A stretch of DNA of 64,000 nt from JAUIAS01 sp030425395 (GTDB lineage: Bacteria > Pseudomonadota > Alphaproteobacteria > Rhodobacterales > Rhodobacteraceae), in assembly GCA_043553855.1 (NCBI GenBank), contig CP121336.1, positions 3,038,001 through 3,102,000 on the forward strand, written 5' to 3'. Both the position numbers and the translations under genes were made by a program. Under the pieces are notes generated by a model. It ran no database searches and had not been told where the DNA came from. It worked only from the letters and a program-made list of their open reading frames with translations. This document shows, piece by piece, positions 7,744 through 16,620 of this stretch; position 1 is the stretch's first letter; each line of letters begins with the position of its first letter.

Positions 7744-8784
7744 ATGTCCAGAACCCTTGCAAGTGTGTCGTTCGTGGCGTGCATGATGGCTGGCGGGGCG
7801 TCGGCGGAAGGGCTGCGCGTTTCCGTCGATATTGCCCCCGTTCATTCATTGGTCGCCCAGGTGATGGAAGGGGTGGGAACCCCCGATCTGATCGTTTCGC
7901 CGGGGGCGTCGCCGCATTCACACAGGCTGCGCCCATCGCAGGCAGCGGGCTTGCAGGCGGCGGATGTCGTGATCTGGATGGGCGCTTCGCTGACCCCTTG
8001 GATGGAGGGGGCTGTCGATAATCTGGCGGGCAGCGCATCGGTTCTGACCCTGATCGAGCATCCGGAAACGCAGGTTCTGCCAACGCGCGAAATGGCCGTG
8101 TTTGACAGTGACGCGCATGAGGAAGGTCATGACCACGAGGAGGGTCACGGCCACGAGGAAGAGCACGATCACGGGAAAGGGCACGATCACGAGGAGGGGC
8201 ATGATCACGAGGAGGGTCACGACCATGCCCAAGGGCATGACCATGATGGCCATAACCATGGCCCGATAGACGCGCATGCGTGGCTGGAACCGGGCAACGC
8301 GTCGGTTTGGATGGATGCAATCGCCGCGACATTGGCCAAGGCAGATCCCGAAAACGCGGCCATCTACGCAGCCAACGCCGAGGCCGGGCGTGCTGATCTG
8401 GTGGCATTGGAAGCCGAGATTGATGAATTGCTGACCCCGGTTCGCGGGCAGCGGTTTGTGGTCTTTCATGACGCCTATCAATACTTTGAGCGGGCCTTCT
8501 CACTGTCGGCGACGGGTGCAATATCCGTATCCGATGCGTCGTCTCCCAGCCCGGCACGCATCGCGCAGTTGCAAGACCGCATCCGCGACGAAAACGTGCG
8601 CTGCATCCTGTCGGAGCCGCAGTTCAGCCCAAATTTGGTCGAAACGGTGATGGAAGGGGTCGAGGCCCGGTCCGGTGTTCTGGACCCGCTGGGCGCGGCC
8701 TTTGCGCCGGGACCGGACCACTATGGCCAGACGATGCGCGACATGGCGCAGTCACTGGCAAATTGCCTGTCTCCGGCCAAGTGA
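7744..8784 (+). CDS. znuA: Zinc ABC transporter substrate-binding protein
   Basis: Periplasmic zinc receptor of ZnuABC, cluster A-I binding-protein family, 346 residues. A signal peptide (LASVSFVACMMAGGASA, about residues 5-21) leads into AEGLRVSVDIAPVHSLVAQV. A long loop at about 120-175 is filled with HDHEEGHDHE repeats, as typical of ZnuA but longer than usual, and is followed by the DAHAWLEPGN metal-binding segment. I chose the ATG at 7744 because the upstream ATG at 7732 places GGAG, the likely ribosome-binding site, inside the gene. Confidence 0.95.
   Translation: MSRTLASVSFVACMMAGGASAEGLRVSVDIAPVHSLVAQVMEGVGTPDLIVSPGASPHSHRLRPSQAAGLQAADVVIWMGASLTPWMEGAVDNLAGSASVLTLIEHPETQVLPTREMAVFDSDAHEEGHDHEEGHGHEEEHDHGKGHDHEEGHDHEEGHDHAQGHDHDGHNHGPIDAHAWLEPGNASVWMDAIAATLAKADPENAAIYAANAEAGRADLVALEAEIDELLTPVRGQRFVVFHDAYQYFERAFSLSATGAISVSDASSPSPARIAQLQDRIRDENVRCILSEPQFSPNLVETVMEGVEARSGVLDPLGAAFAPGPDHYGQTMRDMAQSLANCLSPAK
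8113..8265. repeat. Repeat array encoding the ZnuA histidine loop
   Basis: Degenerate tandem copies of a roughly 18-bp unit (like GAGGAGGGTCACGACCAC) encode the HDHEEG repeats. Copies near 8130 and 8190-8225 are nearly identical, so length polymorphism between strains is likely. Confidence 0.7.
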
Positions 8785-8808
8785 TCAGAAATAGCGGCGA
8801 CGTGGTGC

Positions 8809-9570
8809 TTACCGGTACCGCGCCATCCATCCCAGCGTCGCGTCGGTGTCGTCGCCGGGCTTGTATTCCGCGCCCAGTGGCGTGGTCCACCCGAGCCGTG
8901 TGATCACGTCAAAGACATGGTCATAGTTGATTTCGCCGTGGTCGGGGGCACCGCGATCGGGGACCGAGGCAAATTGAATGTGCCCGATCAGGGGCAATAG
9001 CCGGTCCAGACGGCGGCTCAGATCGCCTTCCATGATTGCGAGGTGGTAGCAATCGAACATCAGCCGGATATTGTCGTGGCCCAGCTCGCGGATAATGGCG
9101 GCGGCCTGTTCGGAGGTATTCAGAAAATATCCCGGCGCGTCATAGTGGTTGAGCGGTTCAATCAGGATGGTGATGCCCGATGGGGCCGCTGCGCGTGCGG
9201 CATAGTCAAGGTTCGCGCAAAAGGTCGCGTGGGCCCGCGGCCCGCCCGAGAACCCAGCCATGACATGCACCGCGCCGGTGCCCGTGGCCTGCGCATAGGC
9301 CAAGGCCTGATCAATCGCGGCGCGGGCCTCGGGTTCGCGGCCGGGCAGGGCTGCGAGCCCGTTTTCACCCGCCGCGACGTCGCCGCGCACCGTGTTCAGG
9401 CCCAACATCGACAGACCGGTTTCCGCCAGTGCCGCCGCCACGTCCTGCGCCGGGGTGTCATAGGGCCAATGGCACTCCACCGCATCGAACCCGGCCGCCG
9501 CCGCCGCGCGGATTGCATCGGGCAAGGGGCGGTCGGCCCATAAAAAGCCGAGGTTTGCCGAAAACTTCAT
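8809..9570 (-). CDS. otnI: 2-oxo-tetronate isomerase (hydroxypyruvate isomerase family)
   Basis: A 253-residue AP-endonuclease-2-type TIM barrel of the hydroxypyruvate isomerase family (MKFSANLGFLWADRPL; catalytic-type Glu residues in ILIEPLNHYD and GAEYKPGD). In the threonate pathway OtnI converts 2-oxo-tetronate to 3-oxo-tetronate, the substrate of OtnK. The ATG at 9570 overlaps the otnC stop, so it is preferred over one three codons earlier. Last gene of the ltnD-otnK-otnC-otnI operon. Hydroxypyruvate isomerase itself is the alternative, but the operon argues for OtnI. Confidence 0.88.
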   Translation of the reverse strand: MKFSANLGFLWADRPLPDAIRAAAAAGFDAVECHWPYDTPAQDVAAALAETGLSMLGLNTVRGDVAAGENGLAALPGREPEARAAIDQALAYAQATGTGAVHVMAGFSGGPRAHATFCANLDYAARAAAPSGITILIEPLNHYDAPGYFLNTSEQAAAIIRELGHDNIRLMFDCYHLAIMEGDLSRRLDRLLPLIGHIQFASVPDRGAPDHGEINYDHVFDVITRLGWTTPLGAEYKPGDDTDATLGWMARYR

Positions 9571-10217
9571 GCGTCCCACTCCACATTGAACTTGGTCACC
9601 ACTGTGCGCACCTGATCCGGGGTCAGCATCCGGGGGCCCAGCCCGCGGGTCATCATGGCGAGCTTTGCGGTTTCCTCGAGTTCTTCCACCGCGGTGCAGG
9701 CGGCCTCGATATCCTTGCCCGCCACCACCGGCCCATGATTTGCCAGCATCACCGCGCTGCGCTTGCCCGCCAGCCCGCGCACGGCTTCGCCCATGGCGGG
9801 ATCTCCGGGCATGAAAAACGGCAGCAGCTTGACCCGGCCCAGTTTCATGATCCCGTATGGGGTCAGCGGTGGCAGAAAGTCATCGGCGTCCACATCCGGC
9901 ATCATCGACAGGGCCACCGAATGGCACGAATGCAGGTGCACCACCGCGCCTGCGGTGCTGCGGGTGTCATAGAACGCCGTGTGCAGCGGCATTTCCTTGG
10001 TCGGTTTGTCGCCGTCGATCAGGGTGCCGCGCGCGTCGAACCGCGACAGGCGCGCAGGGTCGAGGCGGCCAAAGCTGGTCCCGGTGGGCGAGACCAGCAA
10101 ACCGCCATCGTCGGTGCGCGCAGAGATGTTGCCGGTGGACCCGTGTGTCAGGCCCCGATCAAACAGAGAGCGGGCCAGATCGCAAATCTGTTCGCGCAAA
10201 TGGGATTCCTGGCTCAT
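9567..10217 (-). CDS. otnC: 3-oxo-tetronate 4-phosphate decarboxylase (class II aldolase family)
   Basis: A 216-residue class II aldolase/adducin-family protein with GSTGNIS near residue 26, a catalytic Glu in TKEMPLH and zinc ligands in VVHLHSCHS and the later NHGPVV segment. OtnC splits 3-oxo-tetronate 4-phosphate to dihydroxyacetone phosphate and CO2. The start at 10217 overlaps the otnK stop (ATGA); the open frame continuing upstream is inside otnK and is not used. Fuculose-phosphate-type aldolases are the alternative, but the neighbours settle the role. Confidence 0.9.
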   Translation of the reverse strand: MSQESHLREQICDLARSLFDRGLTHGSTGNISARTDDGGLLVSPTGTSFGRLDPARLSRFDARGTLIDGDKPTKEMPLHTAFYDTRSTAGAVVHLHSCHSVALSMMPDVDADDFLPPLTPYGIMKLGRVKLLPFFMPGDPAMGEAVRGLAGKRSAVMLANHGPVVAGKDIEAACTAVEELEETAKLAMMTRGLGPRMLTPDQVRTVVTKFNVEWDA

Positions 10218-11482
10218 GTGGTCTCCAGTTTGCTCAGGGCATCGGCGAAAAATGTCTCGGTCCCGAAGTTCCCCGATTTCAATGTCAGCGCAATCCGCGC
10301 GCCGTCTGTGTCGCAATAGCACCACGGAACGCCGGGGGCGATTTCCGCGCCGATATCCAACCGGTCCACCCCCAGTGCCTGCGTGACAGCGCCGGAACTT
10401 TCGCCCCCTGCCACCACAAAGCGCCGCGCACCATTGTCGCGCGCACACACGGCCAGCGCGCCCAGCGCCTGTTCCACGACATGGCCTGCCCGCGCCGTGC
10501 CCAACGCATCCTGCGCGCGCCGCACCGCATCCGGGTCAGCCGTGGCATAGATCAGCGGCGCGGTCTCCAGATCCTGCGCGGCAAGCCAGGCCAGCGCGTC
10601 ATCCGGCCCCTGTTCGGCAAGCGTCAGGGGATCCAGCCGGTAAGACGGTGCAAGGTCTGCGTATCGTGCCACCTGCGCGCGGGTCATCGCCGAACAACTG
10701 CCCGACAGGATGACCGCCGCGCGTGGCAGGGCAGGGGGTGCGGTCCGGATCGCATCCGCGGCCAGCGCGCCGTCGCGGATCATCATTTGCGGGATCGGCA
10801 TCGCCACCGCGCTGCCGCCCGTCATCAGGGGCATATCGCGGCATGCCTCGGCAATCACGAACAGGTCCTCATCCGCCACCGCGTCCACGACAACATGGGC
10901 CACACCATCGCGCGCCAGAGCGCCGAGCCTGTCACGCAAGGCATCCGCCCCGCGCGCCACGCACAACCTGTCGGCAAGGCCCACGGGTCGTGTCACTTGC
11001 GGCTCCAGAAGGCGTATCAGGTTGGAATCCTGCATCGGCGTCAGGGGATGATCCTTCATCGGGCTTTCGGCCAGTGGCTGTTGGCCCACGAACAGGTTGC
11101 CCATGAAGATCGCGCGCCCGTTTTCGGGAAAGGCCGGGCAATAGATCGTCTGATCGGTGCCCAGATCGGCCATCAGCGCCTCGGCCACGGGGCCGATATT
11201 GCCCTGTGGCGTGGAATCGAAGGTGGAACAGTATTTCCAGAAAAACCGCTGCGCCCCGGCGCCGCGCAGCCAAGCCAAGGCAGCGCGGGTTTCGGCCACG
11301 GCCTGCGCCACGGGGGCGGTGCGGCACTTGAGGGCGATCACCTCGAACGCGGCAGTGTTCCGGGGTGGGGTTTCCGGAACGCCGATGCGCAGGCTCACCT
11401 TGACGCCTGCGCGCGCCAGCAGCCCGGCCAGATCCGTGGCCCCGGTGAAATCATCCGCGATACAGCCCAGATATGTGCTCAT
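10214..11482 (-). CDS. otnK: 3-oxo-tetronate kinase (DUF1537 family)
   Basis: A 422-residue four-carbon acid sugar kinase of the DUF1537 family: N-terminal GCIADDFTGATDLA (residues 6-19) and C-terminal VVAGGESSGAV, both signatures of the family. It phosphorylates 3-oxo-tetronate at C4 for OtnC. The stop overlaps otnC and the start overlaps the ltnD stop, so the four genes are translationally linked. DUF1537 kinases also act on other C4 acids (denominated DtnK), but adjacency to an LtnD-type dehydrogenase and OtnI favours OtnK. Confidence 0.9.
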   Translation of the reverse strand: MSTYLGCIADDFTGATDLAGLLARAGVKVSLRIGVPETPPRNTAAFEVIALKCRTAPVAQAVAETRAALAWLRGAGAQRFFWKYCSTFDSTPQGNIGPVAEALMADLGTDQTIYCPAFPENGRAIFMGNLFVGQQPLAESPMKDHPLTPMQDSNLIRLLEPQVTRPVGLADRLCVARGADALRDRLGALARDGVAHVVVDAVADEDLFVIAEACRDMPLMTGGSAVAMPIPQMMIRDGALAADAIRTAPPALPRAAVILSGSCSAMTRAQVARYADLAPSYRLDPLTLAEQGPDDALAWLAAQDLETAPLIYATADPDAVRRAQDALGTARAGHVVEQALGALAVCARDNGARRFVVAGGESSGAVTQALGVDRLDIGAEIAPGVPWCYCDTDGARIALTLKSGNFGTETFFADALSKLETT

Positions 11483-12384
11483 GTGGCGTCCCCCGGCAGG
11501 CTCAGCCCCGCGTTGCGCGCATAGACCTTGGCCACCGCCGCGTCATCCTCGCGGCCCAGACCGCTGCCCGATGCGGCAAGAAACTGTTGCAGCGCCGCCG
11601 CCGTGATCGGCGCGCCGAACTGTGCGCTTTTGGCGATATCCAGCACGATACCCAGATCCTTGGGCCAGATATCCACCGCCGAATGGGGTGTGTAATCCCC
11701 TGCGGCGATGTGCGGGCCGCGATTTTCCAGCATCCAGCTTGTTCCCGCGCATTTCGGGATGACCTCAAGGAATTTCTCGGGGGTGACGCCCTGTGTCATG
11801 CCAAAGGTCATCGCTTCGGCCATGGCAGCGATATGCACACCGGCCAGAAGCTGATTGACCGCCTTCATTGCTGATCCCGCCCCCGCGGCATCGCCCAGTT
11901 CAAACACCGTGGCGGCGCAGGCATCCAGCATCGGGCGCGCGGCGGAAAACGCATCGGGCGTGCCTGATGCCATCACCGAAAGCTGCCCCTGCGCGGCTTT
12001 GGCCGCTCCGCCTGAAATCGGCGCATCCAGATAATGAACCCCGTGGGACGCGCAGCGCGCGGCCATGTCGCGGGCGAAATCCGGTGCCACCGTGGCGCAG
12101 GCCATGACGACCGATCCCGCGCGCATTCCCGAGACGATCCCGTCCGGTCCGAACAGAACCGTTTCGGTTTGGGCGGCGTTCAGAACCACCACAACGGCGG
12201 CGTCGATCTGCGGGGCAGTATCCGCGACTGTGCCGCTGGATCCGCCTTCGGAAACAAAGCGCGCCACCGCATCGGCATTCACGTCAAAGCCGGTGGTCGC
12301 ATGGCCCGCACGCAGTAGCGACATGGCCATGCCAAAGCCCATCGACCCAAGCCCGAAGACCGCAACGCGTTTGTTATCGCTCAT
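11479..12384 (-). CDS. ltnD: L-threonate 2-dehydrogenase (beta-hydroxyacid dehydrogenase family)
   Basis: A 301-residue NAD-dependent 3-hydroxyisobutyrate-dehydrogenase-fold protein. Visible: GLGSMGFGMA dinucleotide motif at 11-20, substrate loop DAPISGGAAKA and the catalytic Lys in SAMKAVNQLL. In four-gene clusters with otnK, otnC and otnI this family member oxidises L-threonate to 2-oxo-tetronate, the first step. It is the promoter-proximal gene and diverges from a LacI regulator with a strong palindrome between them. Family certain, substrate inferred from the operon. Confidence 0.88.
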   Translation of the reverse strand: MSDNKRVAVFGLGSMGFGMAMSLLRAGHATTGFDVNADAVARFVSEGGSSGTVADTAPQIDAAVVVVLNAAQTETVLFGPDGIVSGMRAGSVVMACATVAPDFARDMAARCASHGVHYLDAPISGGAAKAAQGQLSVMASGTPDAFSAARPMLDACAATVFELGDAAGAGSAMKAVNQLLAGVHIAAMAEAMTFGMTQGVTPEKFLEVIPKCAGTSWMLENRGPHIAAGDYTPHSAVDIWPKDLGIVLDIAKSAQFGAPITAAALQQFLAASGSGLGREDDAAVAKVYARNAGLSLPGDAT

Positions 12385-12428
12385 GGGGGAATCCTGTGTT
12401 TTTCACATCAAAACTGTTGCCTAGAGCA

Positions 12429-12446
12429 TATGTTTACGTAAACATA
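12429..12446. promoter_or_regulatory. Perfect 18-bp palindrome, probable LacI-family operator
   Basis: TATGTTTACGTAAACATA is an exact palindrome with the central CG typical of LacI/PurR-type operators. It lies in the 86-bp gap between ltnD and the LacI-family gene, about 45 bp from the ltnD start and 25 bp before the regulator's start, so one site could control the operon and the regulator itself. Confidence 0.85.
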
Positions 12447-12470
12447 GGTCAAGAACAAAAGGCGGCTCCC

Positions 12471-13514
12471 ATGGCGAAAGACAACAGCAGGACGACGATG
12501 GGCGACGTCGCGGCGCGGGCCGGGGTCAGCCAGATGACCGTGTCTAGGGTGCTCAACAAATCGGGAAAGACATCGCAAACCGTGCGCGACCGGGTGCAGA
12601 AAGCCGCGAGCGAGCTGGGATACGTGCACAACCGTCTGGCCACGGGGTTGCGTATGCGGTTCAGCCCGCTGGTGGCGGTGGTGCTTCCGACGCTGGGCAA
12701 TCGGGTCTTTCCCGAAGTTCTCAACGGTGTGAACGATGCCCTCTCCGAGGCCGGATTGCGCGCGGTGTTCGGTGTCAGCGAGTATGACGACGCGCAGGAA
12801 GAGGCGCTTGTGCGTGACCTGCTGTCATGGCGGCCGCGCGGCATTCTTTTGCCCGGTCTGGAACACAGCGCCGCAACGCGGGCCGCGATTGCGGGTGCCG
12901 TATCCGCCTCGGGCACGCGGGTGGTCGAGGTGATGGACATAGACGGGGACCCGATCTCGGTCGCGGTAGGGGTGGCGCAAGCCGAGGCCGGGCGCGAGAT
13001 GGCGCGGCATCTGTTGGCGCGTGGTCACCGCCGGATCGCCTATCTGGGCGCGCAGGGCGACCGGGACCGTCGCGCGGCGAAACGGCTCGAAGGTTTTGCC
13101 GAGGCGCTGCGCGCGGGTGGCGGGCGGCTGATCGTGTCACGGGTGTCCGAGGGGCCATCGTCTCTGGCGCAGGGCCGCCAGATGACGGCGGATCTGCTGA
13201 GCACGACCAAGCCGCACGCGATCTATTATTCCAACGATGATCTGGCGGCGGGGGGGCTGATGCATTGTCTGGCAAATGGCATCGACGTGCCCGGACAGGT
13301 GGCGCTGGCCGGGTTCAATGGGCTGGATATAGCCGATGCGTTGCCGTTGCGGCTGACCACGACGCGCACGCCGCGATACCAGATTGGGTTTCAGGCCGGG
13401 CGCATTCTTGCCGGCGACGATGCAGGCGCGCAAATGGCGTCGGGGTCGGCCTCGGGGTCGGGGCCGCGCGTTATTGATCTGGGCTCTGAACTGGTCGCGG
13501 GCGATACGACCTGA
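12471..13514 (+). CDS. LacI-family regulator of the threonate operon
   Basis: A 347-residue LacI/GalR-type repressor. Helix-turn-helix with hinge at residues 9-55 (TMGDVAARAGVSQMTVSRVLN), then a periplasmic-binding-protein-like effector domain (PLVAVVLPTLGNRVFPEVLNG; YYSNDDLAAGGLMH; VALAGFNGLDIA). It resembles GntR-type (gluconate) LacI members. The ATG at 12471 starts the helix-turn-helix; the open frame upstream crosses the operator and is not coding. A sugar-acid or an oxo-tetronate is the likely inducer, inferred from the divergent operon. Confidence 0.88.
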   Translation: MAKDNSRTTMGDVAARAGVSQMTVSRVLNKSGKTSQTVRDRVQKAASELGYVHNRLATGLRMRFSPLVAVVLPTLGNRVFPEVLNGVNDALSEAGLRAVFGVSEYDDAQEEALVRDLLSWRPRGILLPGLEHSAATRAAIAGAVSASGTRVVEVMDIDGDPISVAVGVAQAEAGREMARHLLARGHRRIAYLGAQGDRDRRAAKRLEGFAEALRAGGGRLIVSRVSEGPSSLAQGRQMTADLLSTTKPHAIYYSNDDLAAGGLMHCLANGIDVPGQVALAGFNGLDIADALPLRLTTTRTPRYQIGFQAGRILAGDDAGAQMASGSASGSGPRVIDLGSELVAGDTT

Positions 13515-13568
13515 ACCGCCCGCGCGTTATTCTTTAACCTGCGCCCCATTCCCCGAGGCAAACGTGGC

Positions 13569-14558
13569 TCAGATCCAGGGCCGCACCGCTGCAAGCTGCG
13601 CGGCAAGCCGGGCTTTGGCCGCGTCAAACTCGGTGGCGAACTGTTCGACGCGTTCGGCCACGCTGACCACGTCGGTGATCGCACCGATGCCCTGACCTGA
13701 GCCCCAGATTTCTTTCCAGCTTTTGGGTTTTTCGCGGTCCTCGGCAAAATTCATCGTGGTCGGGTCCGACCGCTCGAGGTTTTCGGGGTCCAGCCCTGCC
13801 TTGGCAATCGACGGCTTGAGGTAGTTGCCCCACACGCCGGTAAAGAGGTCGGAATAAACGATGTCGTCCGCACCGCATTCCGTGATCATCCGCTTGTATC
13901 CCTCGGCGGCGTTCGCCTCGTGGGTGGCGATGAACGCCGACCCGGAATAGCCGCCATCCGCGCCCATCGCCAGTGCCGCCAGCAAGGCATCACCGCGCGC
14001 GATGGCCCCCGACAGAAACAGCGGCCCCTCGAACCAATCGCGAATTTCCTGAATCAACGCCAGCGGCGAAAGCGATCCCGCGTGCCCGCCTGCGCCCGAG
14101 GCCACGGCGATCAGGCCGTCGGCCCCTTTTTCAATCGCCTTGTGGGCAAAGCGGTTGTTGATGATGTCATGCAGCACGATTCCGCCACAGGAATGGGCGG
14201 CCTCGTTCACCTCGACCCGCGCACCCAGCGAAGTGATCCACACCGGGACCTTGTGCTTGACGCAAATCTCAAGATCGCGTTCCAGCCGTTCGTTCGACCT
14301 GTGCACGATCTGGTTGACCGCATAAGGGGCCGCCGGATTGTCCGGGTTGGATTGGTTGTAACGATCCAGTTCTTCGTTGATGCGGGTGAGCCATTCGTCC
14401 AGCGACTGGCCATCCTTTTCGCGCGCGTTCAGCGCCGGGAACGATCCGACGATGCCTGCCTTGCACTGGGCGATCACCATGTCGGGATTGGAGATGATGA
14501 ACAAGGGGCTGCCGATCAGGGGCAGGCGCAGATTTGCGAGCGCTGTGGGCATAGTCAT
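13569..14558 (-). CDS. Nitronate monooxygenase-like FMN protein
   Basis: A 329-residue NMO/2-nitropropane-dioxygenase-family TIM barrel: N-terminal PLIGSPLFIISNPDMVIAQCKAGIVGSFPALN and the FMN phosphate-binding GADGLIAVASGAGGHAG at about 145-161, then GADGGYSGSAFIATHEA. Members oxidise alkyl nitronates such as propionate 3-nitronate; others, including roseobacter relatives of enoyl reductases, are uncharacterised. GAGGA lies just upstream of the start. It stands alone, converging on the LacI gene. Family is clear, substrate is not. Confidence 0.82.
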   Translation of the reverse strand: MTMPTALANLRLPLIGSPLFIISNPDMVIAQCKAGIVGSFPALNAREKDGQSLDEWLTRINEELDRYNQSNPDNPAAPYAVNQIVHRSNERLERDLEICVKHKVPVWITSLGARVEVNEAAHSCGGIVLHDIINNRFAHKAIEKGADGLIAVASGAGGHAGSLSPLALIQEIRDWFEGPLFLSGAIARGDALLAALAMGADGGYSGSAFIATHEANAAEGYKRMITECGADDIVYSDLFTGVWGNYLKPSIAKAGLDPENLERSDPTTMNFAEDREKPKSWKEIWGSGQGIGAITDVVSVAERVEQFATEFDAAKARLAAQLAAVRPWI

Positions 14559-14692
14559 GGGGCGGTCCTCTTTCGGGTGCGTTTGCAGGCGACAGTAGAC
14601 ACGGATGCCGCAGCCTGTCAGCCCGCCCCCCTGCGAGACGTTGCGGCATTTTACGGTGCCCGCAAAACGGGGCGGTGCCGCTCAGGGCAAGT

Positions 14693-15517
14693 TTACCGGA
14701 ACTTTGGTTCGCGTTTTTCCAGAAAGGCGCGCAAACCTTCCTTGGCCCCGTTGGATGTTTGCGACATGGCCGCGGCCAGACTTTCTGCAAACAGCCCGTC
14801 GCCGCGCGACATGTCGTTGATGCGCGGCAGAGCCTGAATCATCAGGTAATTCGAGAACGGCGCGTTATCCGCGACCTTGCGTGCCAGCTTGCGCGCCAGA
14901 TCCATGCCTTCGCCTTCGCCCACCGAATAATGCGCCAAACCCAGCGACAGCCCGTCTTCGGCCCCGTAATTGCGCCCGGTCAGCATCATTTCACGCATCC
15001 GGTCCGGACCGATGATCCGTCCGACCCGGACCGTGGCACCACCGCCCACGAAGATGCCTCGCCGCCCTTCGGGCAACTGGAACCGCACCGACGGTTCGGC
15101 AATGCGCACATGGGTGGCGGTGGCAATTTCAAGCCCGCCGCCGATCACCGCGCCGGTCATCACCGAAATCACCGGTAATCCGCCAAATTCCATCCGGTCC
15201 AGCACCTCGTGCCAGCGGCGCGAATGGTAGACCCCTTCGACGGGCGGGCGCTGTTCGTGTTCCTCAAGGTCGAGCCCTGCACAGAAATGCCCGCCTTCGC
15301 CGCGCAGGATCACCGCGTTCACGCCCTCGGGCGGGCTGGCGAAGAAGGCGCCCATCTCGGCCACAAGCGCATCGTTCATGGCATTGCGTTTGTGCGGACG
15401 GTCAATGATCAGCGTCGCGATGTCGCCGTCTATTTCAACGCGGGTCATCGGCTTGGACTGCGACTGGGACTTTGACGGGGACTGTGACGGAGCCTGAGGC
15501 GTGTCTGATGCGGTCAT
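14693..15517 (-). CDS. Enoyl-CoA hydratase/isomerase (crotonase family)
   Basis: A 274-residue crotonase-fold protein with RPHKRNAMND, the oxyanion-hole segments GEGGHFCAGLDLEE and MTGAVIGGGLEIATATHVRIAEPSVRF, and the Glu in QLPEGRRGIFVGGG. Such enzymes hydrate or isomerise enoyl-CoAs in beta-oxidation. The first 25 residues are an odd low-complexity run of Ser, Gln, Lys and Pro. The ATG at 15517 has GGAG upstream; a longer open frame extends 14 codons but lacks such a site. Substrate unknown; not linked to the CoA island 7 kb away. Confidence 0.85.
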   Translation of the reverse strand: MTASDTPQAPSQSPSKSQSQSKPMTRVEIDGDIATLIIDRPHKRNAMNDALVAEMGAFFASPPEGVNAVILRGEGGHFCAGLDLEEHEQRPPVEGVYHSRRWHEVLDRMEFGGLPVISVMTGAVIGGGLEIATATHVRIAEPSVRFQLPEGRRGIFVGGGATVRVGRIIGPDRMREMMLTGRNYGAEDGLSLGLAHYSVGEGEGMDLARKLARKVADNAPFSNYLMIQALPRINDMSRGDGLFAESLAAAMSQTSNGAKEGLRAFLEKREPKFR

Positions 15518-15678
15518 TGGGGGTCTCCTTGTCGGCTTTGAGAAAGATATAAAACGCAACTGTTATCAAGTATAGCTAATTTCGTGCGGCTGCGCCCCGT
15601 GGTTCCGGCGGGACTGCGCCCGCTTGGCCTTGCGCCGATTGGCAGGCTGCGGCAAAGACGTTGGAAAACGGGGATACC

Positions 15679-16506
15679 ATGCTGCACCTTGGATTGATCG
15701 GCGACAATATCGCGGCCTCCAGCGCGCCGAAACTGCATCGGCTTGCAGGGCGGCAGAACCGGATCGAGGTGCGATACGACAGGCTGGTGCCGCGCGACGA
15801 AGGGCTTGATTTTGACGCGCTTCTGGCCGCGTGCCCGGCGCGGGGGTATCGCGGGCTGAACATTACGTATCCCTACAAGGAACGCGCCATCGCCCGCGTC
15901 AGCGTGCCGGATGCTCTCGTGCAGGCGATGGGGGCGATCAACACGATCCTGTTCGATCCGGATGGCGCGCGGGGGTTCAACACCGACTATACAGGTTTTG
16001 TCGCCACCTATCACGCGGCGCGGGGCGCGCGGGATCCCGGAACGGTGTGCCTTGTCGGGACGGGCGGCGTTGGGCGGGCCATTGCTTTTGCCCTCGTTGC
16101 GCTGGGCGCCGGGGAAATCCGGCTTGTCGATCAGGCCCCCGAACGCGCCGCAGCGCTGGCCGGTGATCTTGCACCCGTTGCGGGGCGGACAAGGCTGCTT
16201 TGTGTTGACCGTGTCGAACAGGGGGCGGCAGGGGCGACGGGCGTGATCAACGCAACGCCGCTGGGCATGGTGGGGTTGGGTGGCACGGCGGTGCCGGAAA
16301 CGGCGTTGACGGGTGTCGAATGGACCTTTGACGCGGTCTATACGCCGGTCGAGACCGAATTCCTTGATGCGGCGGCGCGACAGGGGGCGACGACGATCTC
16401 GGGGTATGAGCTGTTTTTCTTCCAGGGTGTGCACGCATGGGCGCATTTCTCGGGCCTGCCGCTGGACGAAGCCGCCCTGCGCGCGGCGCTGGCGGCGGCT
16501 GAATGA
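15679..16506 (+). CDS. Shikimate/quinate dehydrogenase-like protein
   Basis: A 275-residue shikimate dehydrogenase-family enzyme: substrate segment GDNIAASSAPKLH (9-21), catalytic Lys in NITYPYKE, Asp in FNTDYTGF, Rossmann motif GTGGVGRAIAFAL, then GYELFFFQGVHAW. It differs from biosynthetic AroE in the substrate loop, so it is more likely a catabolic quinate/shikimate dehydrogenase or a related substrate variant; quinate oxidation would feed the protocatechuate genes at 1.3-4.4 kb. The ATG at 15679 follows GGAAAACGGGG. It diverges from the crotonase gene. Confidence 0.82.
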   Translation: MLHLGLIGDNIAASSAPKLHRLAGRQNRIEVRYDRLVPRDEGLDFDALLAACPARGYRGLNITYPYKERAIARVSVPDALVQAMGAINTILFDPDGARGFNTDYTGFVATYHAARGARDPGTVCLVGTGGVGRAIAFALVALGAGEIRLVDQAPERAAALAGDLAPVAGRTRLLCVDRVEQGAAGATGVINATPLGMVGLGGTAVPETALTGVEWTFDAVYTPVETEFLDAAARQGATTISGYELFFFQGVHAWAHFSGLPLDEAALRAALAAAE

Positions 16507-16620
16507 CTGGATTGCACGGCCCACTGGACGCGCTGTGATCCCTGCGCCATGACTTGGGCACGGGCCGGTGCGAAAGCCGGGACGTGATTCCAAAATGACG
16601 GGCGACGGGAGGCCACGACG

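Noticed and set aside
8113..8265. Possible CRISPR-like or direct repeat array
   Set aside because: Repeats are contiguous, without spacers, and encode the ZnuA His loop in frame.
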